Positions 61,577 through 64,000 of a stretch of DNA of 64,000 nucleotides are shown here, piece by piece; the stretch's first letter is position 1, and each line of letters starts with the position of its first letter. The stretch lies in contig NZ_VSFF01000021.1 in assembly GCF_008085905.1 (NCBI RefSeq), forward strand, positions 1 through 64,000, written 5' to 3'. The stretch is from Actinomadura syzygii. Lineage in GTDB: Bacteria; Actinomycetota; Actinomycetes; Streptosporangiales; Streptosporangiaceae. The notes under the pieces were generated by a model. That model was not told the origin of the DNA and did not search any database. It was given only the letters and a program-made list of their open reading frames with translations. The position numbers and the translations under genes are program-made.

Positions 61577-61659
61577 GCCTCGCCAGACGACCACGGCAGT
61601 CCGCGTTCCACCCCCGTCCAGTCATGTCCCTGCACCGCCACAGAGAGGGCCACAAATCC

Positions 61660-62757
61660 ATGGTGCACGTGAGACCCGGAATCGACTCGATCAAGTTGTA
61701 CGTCCCCGGTCGGGCCACCACGGGGCTGTCTGAGATCGGAGAGCTTCCCTACGTGCCGCTCGCGTCCAACGAGAGCCCGTTCGCGCCCCTGCCCAGTGTG
61801 GTGAAGGCGATCGAGGAGGTGGTCGGCAAGCTCAACAGGTACCCCGACCCGGGCGTGTACGCGCTCCGCGAAGCTCTCGCCGCCGAACTCGACGTTCCGC
61901 TGGCGCAGGTCGCGGTCGGCGCGGGATCCATGACGCTGTGCCTGCAGGCGGTGCTGAGCACCTGCGGGGCCGGCGACGAACTGATGTTCGCGTCGCCTTC
62001 GTACGAGGGGTATCCCCTGCTCGCGTCGGTGGCGGGCGCGACGGCGGTCAAGATCCCGCTGCGCGACGGCGCCCACGACCTCGACGCCATGGCCGAGGCC
62101 GTCACCGACCGGACCCGGGCGATCTTCATTTGCAACCCCAACAATCCGACGGGCTCCACCGTTGAGGCGCAGCGGATCGAGCGGTTCGTCGAAGAGGTCC
62201 GCGACGACATCCTGATCCTCATAGATGAGGCCTATGCGGAGTTCATGGGCGACCCGATCAAGACCGTCGGCCTCTCCCTGGTCCGGCGGCACGCGAACGT
62301 GGTGAGCCTGAGAACGTTCTCCAAGGCCCACGGACTGGCCGGCCTGCGGGTGGGATACCTGGTGGGCCAGCCCGCCGTCGTGGAGGTCGTGCAGCGAAGC
62401 CACATGCCGTTCAACACCAATACCTTGGCCCAAGCGGCGGCCATCGCGTCCCTGAAGGACCGGGACGGCCTCGCGGCTCGGCTCGCCGAGGTTCGCACGG
62501 AGCGGGCCTTCGTCCTTGACGGGCTCCGTCAGCTCGGGCTCCCAGTCCGCGACACGTTCACCAACTTCGCCTGGCTCGACCTCGGCGACCAAGCGGAGGC
62601 GTTCGCAGCCGAAATGGGCCGGCACGGGGTGCTCGTGCGGCCGCTTCCACCGCACGGCGTCCGCATCACCCTTGGGGACCGGGTCGCCAACGAGCGGGCC
62701 CTCGCGACCGTCGCGACCGTGCTCGCCACCTTTGAGCGCGATCTGTCCCCGGCCTGA
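61660..62757 (+). CDS. Class I/II aminotransferase (histidinol-phosphate-aminotransferase-like)
   Basis: The 365-residue PLP enzyme contains LASNESPFAPLPSVVKAIEE, GAGSMTLCLQAVL, the NPNNPTGS loop, LIDEAYAEFM and the PLP-Lys segment TFSKAHGLAGLRVGYL, plus the C-terminal Arg in GVRITLGD. Family members act on histidinol phosphate or on aromatic amino acids. Given its neighbours, transamination of tryptophan, kynurenine or an indolic keto acid is likely. It is coupled to the next gene through a TGATG overlap. ATG 61624 is an alternative start. Confidence 0.85.
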   Translation: MVHVRPGIDSIKLYVPGRATTGLSEIGELPYVPLASNESPFAPLPSVVKAIEEVVGKLNRYPDPGVYALREALAAELDVPLAQVAVGAGSMTLCLQAVLSTCGAGDELMFASPSYEGYPLLASVAGATAVKIPLRDGAHDLDAMAEAVTDRTRAIFICNPNNPTGSTVEAQRIERFVEEVRDDILILIDEAYAEFMGDPIKTVGLSLVRRHANVVSLRTFSKAHGLAGLRVGYLVGQPAVVEVVQRSHMPFNTNTLAQAAAIASLKDRDGLAARLAEVRTERAFVLDGLRQLGLPVRDTFTNFAWLDLGDQAEAFAAEMGRHGVLVRPLPPHGVRITLGDRVANERALATVATVLATFERDLSPA

Positions 62758-63563
62758 TGGTCTCGAACGACCTCGAACGACACGCAAGGCTCGAACGCCT
62801 GGCGGCGCTCCAACGTCTGGCCGACCTCGCGCCGCCGCCCGCGGCGACCCGGGCGTACGGGCCGGGGCCGGAGCAGGTGGGAGATCTCAGGCTGCCGCCG
62901 GGTGACGGGCCGTTCCCGGTCGCCGTGCTCGTGCACGGCGGCTTCTGGCGGCCCGCACCGACCCGAGCGATCATGTCGGCGTTGGCCGCCGACCTCACGA
63001 CGCATGGGTGGGCCACCTGGAACGTGGAGTACCGACGCATCGGGAGCGGGGGGAGCGTGCCGTCCACGATCTCCGACGCGGCGGCCGCGATTCGTCACGT
63101 CCGAGACCTCCAGGCGCCGGTCGACCCGGGCCGGATCGCCGTGGTCGGGCACTCGGTGGGCGGCTACCTCGCCCTCAAGGTCGCGCCCGAGGTCGAAGTC
63201 TCAGGCATCCTCGCGCTGGCGCCCCTGTGCGACCTCGCAGACGCGGCGCGCCGTGGGCTGGGAGAAGGAGCGGTCACGACGTTCGTCGGCGCCGACCCGG
63301 ACTCAGACCCCTTCTCCTTTGAGTCCGCCGCCCTCCCGATCGACCACCCCGGCATCAGTGTGCGTCTGCTGCACGGGGATGCCGACGACCGGGTCCCGAT
63401 CGACCACAGCCGCTGGTTCATGGACCGGCTGCGCCGCTCCGGGGCGCAGGCCCGGCTCGTAGAACTTCCCGGCATCGGGCATTTCGAATTCCTCGATCCC
63501 CACCACGATGCGTGGGTGACGGTGCGGCGCGAACTTGACCGACTTCGCGGGCGCGTCGTCTGA
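62757..63563 (+). CDS. Kynurenine-formamidase-like alpha/beta hydrolase
   Basis: This 268-residue hydrolase has the oxyanion motif HGGFWR (residues about 60-65), which is diagnostic of kynurenine-formamidase-like enzymes. The nucleophile elbow GHSVGGYLAL, the acid in HGDADDRVPID and the catalytic His in GIGHFEFLDP are also present. The first enzyme of this type hydrolyses N-formylkynurenine to kynurenine after tryptophan dioxygenase action, but related carboxylesterases share the motif. Its ATG shares the A of the aminotransferase stop. No tryptophan dioxygenase or kynureninase is visible in the window. Confidence 0.8.
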   Translation: MVSNDLERHARLERLAALQRLADLAPPPAATRAYGPGPEQVGDLRLPPGDGPFPVAVLVHGGFWRPAPTRAIMSALAADLTTHGWATWNVEYRRIGSGGSVPSTISDAAAAIRHVRDLQAPVDPGRIAVVGHSVGGYLALKVAPEVEVSGILALAPLCDLADAARRGLGEGAVTTFVGADPDSDPFSFESAALPIDHPGISVRLLHGDADDRVPIDHSRWFMDRLRRSGAQARLVELPGIGHFEFLDPHHDAWVTVRRELDRLRGRVV

Positions 63564-63612
63564 AAGGGCCGACGACTCGGCATCGTCCGCGCGGGGCGTC
63601 CCGAATGCGGCG

Positions 63613-64000
63613 TCACCGACCAAGCAACCTGAGCGCGGCGTCCACGATGCCGACCGTGTCGATGCCGTGCAGCTTGTAGGCGTCATGGAGGTCACTGGAC
63701 TGCCCGAAGTGCCTGACCCCGAGGCATCGGATCGCGTCGCCTCGCCAGCCCGCCAGAAAGGCGAGTGTGTGAGGGTGGCCGTCCTGGACGGTCACCAGTG
63801 GTGAGCGGGCTTGGCGGGGAAGCAGCGAGTCCAGCACCGTGGCATCGCCGCTCCCCTCGTTCATCGCCCGGAACACCAGATCCGGGCTTGTCAGGCACAC
63901 GACGCCGGCGGTGACACCGGCCGAGTTCAGCGTTCGGGCCGCGTCGAGCACTTCCGGCATCACGGCTCCGACCCCGATCAGGGTGACATTCTCGGCGGAA
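63613..64000 (-). CDS. Transketolase/pyruvate-dehydrogenase-E1-like protein, C-terminal part
   Basis: The minus-strand frame is open to the end of the window and ends with a stop at 63613. The visible 128 residues include ENVTLIGVGAVMPEVLDAAR, TLNSAGVTAGVVCLTSPDLV and LGVRHFGQSSDLHDAYKLHG. This is the C-terminal (transketolase_C) domain of thiamine-diphosphate enzymes of the AceE/transketolase type. The catalytic domains lie outside the window. It converges on the tryptophan-related operon with 49 nt between stops. Confidence 0.8.
   Translation of the reverse strand, partial: SAENVTLIGVGAVMPEVLDAARTLNSAGVTAGVVCLTSPDLVFRAMNEGSGDATVLDSLLPRQARSPLVTVQDGHPHTLAFLAGWRGDAIRCLGVRHFGQSSDLHDAYKLHGIDTVGIVDAALRLLGR

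Noticed and set aside
1..64000. CRISPR arrays, rRNA genes, complete insertion sequences and replication origins
   Set aside because: I looked for spaced direct repeats, conserved rRNA segments, intact transposases with terminal repeats and DnaA-box clusters and saw none.

Overview
The window is high-GC actinobacterial DNA. Several genes are characteristic of filamentous actinomycetes: DUF397 proteins, XRE regulators with a DUF5753 C-terminus, a DUF574-type SAM methyltransferase, a DUF6879 protein and a DUF2637 membrane-protein remnant. An Actinomadura-like or other Streptosporangiales host is my guess; the sequence alone does not settle it. The window alternates between intact catabolic operons and accessory stretches rich in broken genes and insertion-sequence remnants.

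Region 1 (1-7.5 kb) is accessory. It holds an alpha/beta hydrolase with a Cys nucleophile, a broken NAD(P)-binding protein, an aminoglycoside-phosphotransferase-like kinase, a DUF6624 protein, a small secreted protein, a self-complementary GGGCCCTA repeat tract, and fragments of DUF5753, methyltransferase, DUF2971, MerR and IS3 genes.

Region 2 (7.5-21.4 kb) is an intact amino-acid/peptide catabolic island. It has threonine dehydrogenase and glycine C-acetyltransferase (tdh-kbl) with a LysR gene 4 nt behind. Next come a FadR-type GntR regulator, an enolase-superfamily enzyme lacking both usual catalytic lysines, and an FAD-dependent amino-acid oxidase. On the minus strand a tightly coupled peptide ABC importer (binding protein, two permeases, two ATPases) is followed by a DUF885 metallopeptidase. 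Similar TTGG-n-CCAA palindromes lie before the GntR gene and before the importer.

Region 3 (21.4-27 kb) has an IS3 remnant, an orphan glycyl-radical-enzyme activase, and a compact trio: DnaQ-type exonuclease, zinc-ribbon protein, small basic protein.

Region 4 (27-51 kb) is a graveyard-like accessory zone. It carries regulator/methyltransferase/DUF397 cassettes, two phosphotransferase-like or uncharacterised genes, a secreted HNH nuclease, and a sensor kinase. It also carries decayed genes: GH42 beta-galactosidase, GH33 sialidase, ankyrin, DUF5990, WD40, DUF2637. A four-gene cassette (small protein, DUF6879, XRE, radical SAM) has its last gene cut by an IS5 remnant. A sigma factor with an adjacent membrane protein closes the region.

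Region 5 (51.7-64 kb) looks like aromatic/tryptophan metabolism. Two PaaX-family regulators flank an aryl-CoA (2-aminobenzoate/benzoate type) ligase operon whose salicylyl/2-aminobenzoyl-CoA hydroxylase gene has collapsed to a remnant. Divergently, one operon encodes a TrpXYZ-like ABC importer, a fumarylacetoacetate-hydrolase-fold enzyme, an extra tryptophanyl-tRNA synthetase (KMSTS motif, one +1 frameshift), a class I/II aminotransferase and a kynurenine-formamidase-like hydrolase. A transketolase/pyruvate-dehydrogenase-E1-like gene runs off the end. The tRNA synthetase embedded in and translationally coupled to this operon makes it the best candidate for an undescribed system, either tryptophan-analogue production/resistance or specialised tryptophan catabolism.
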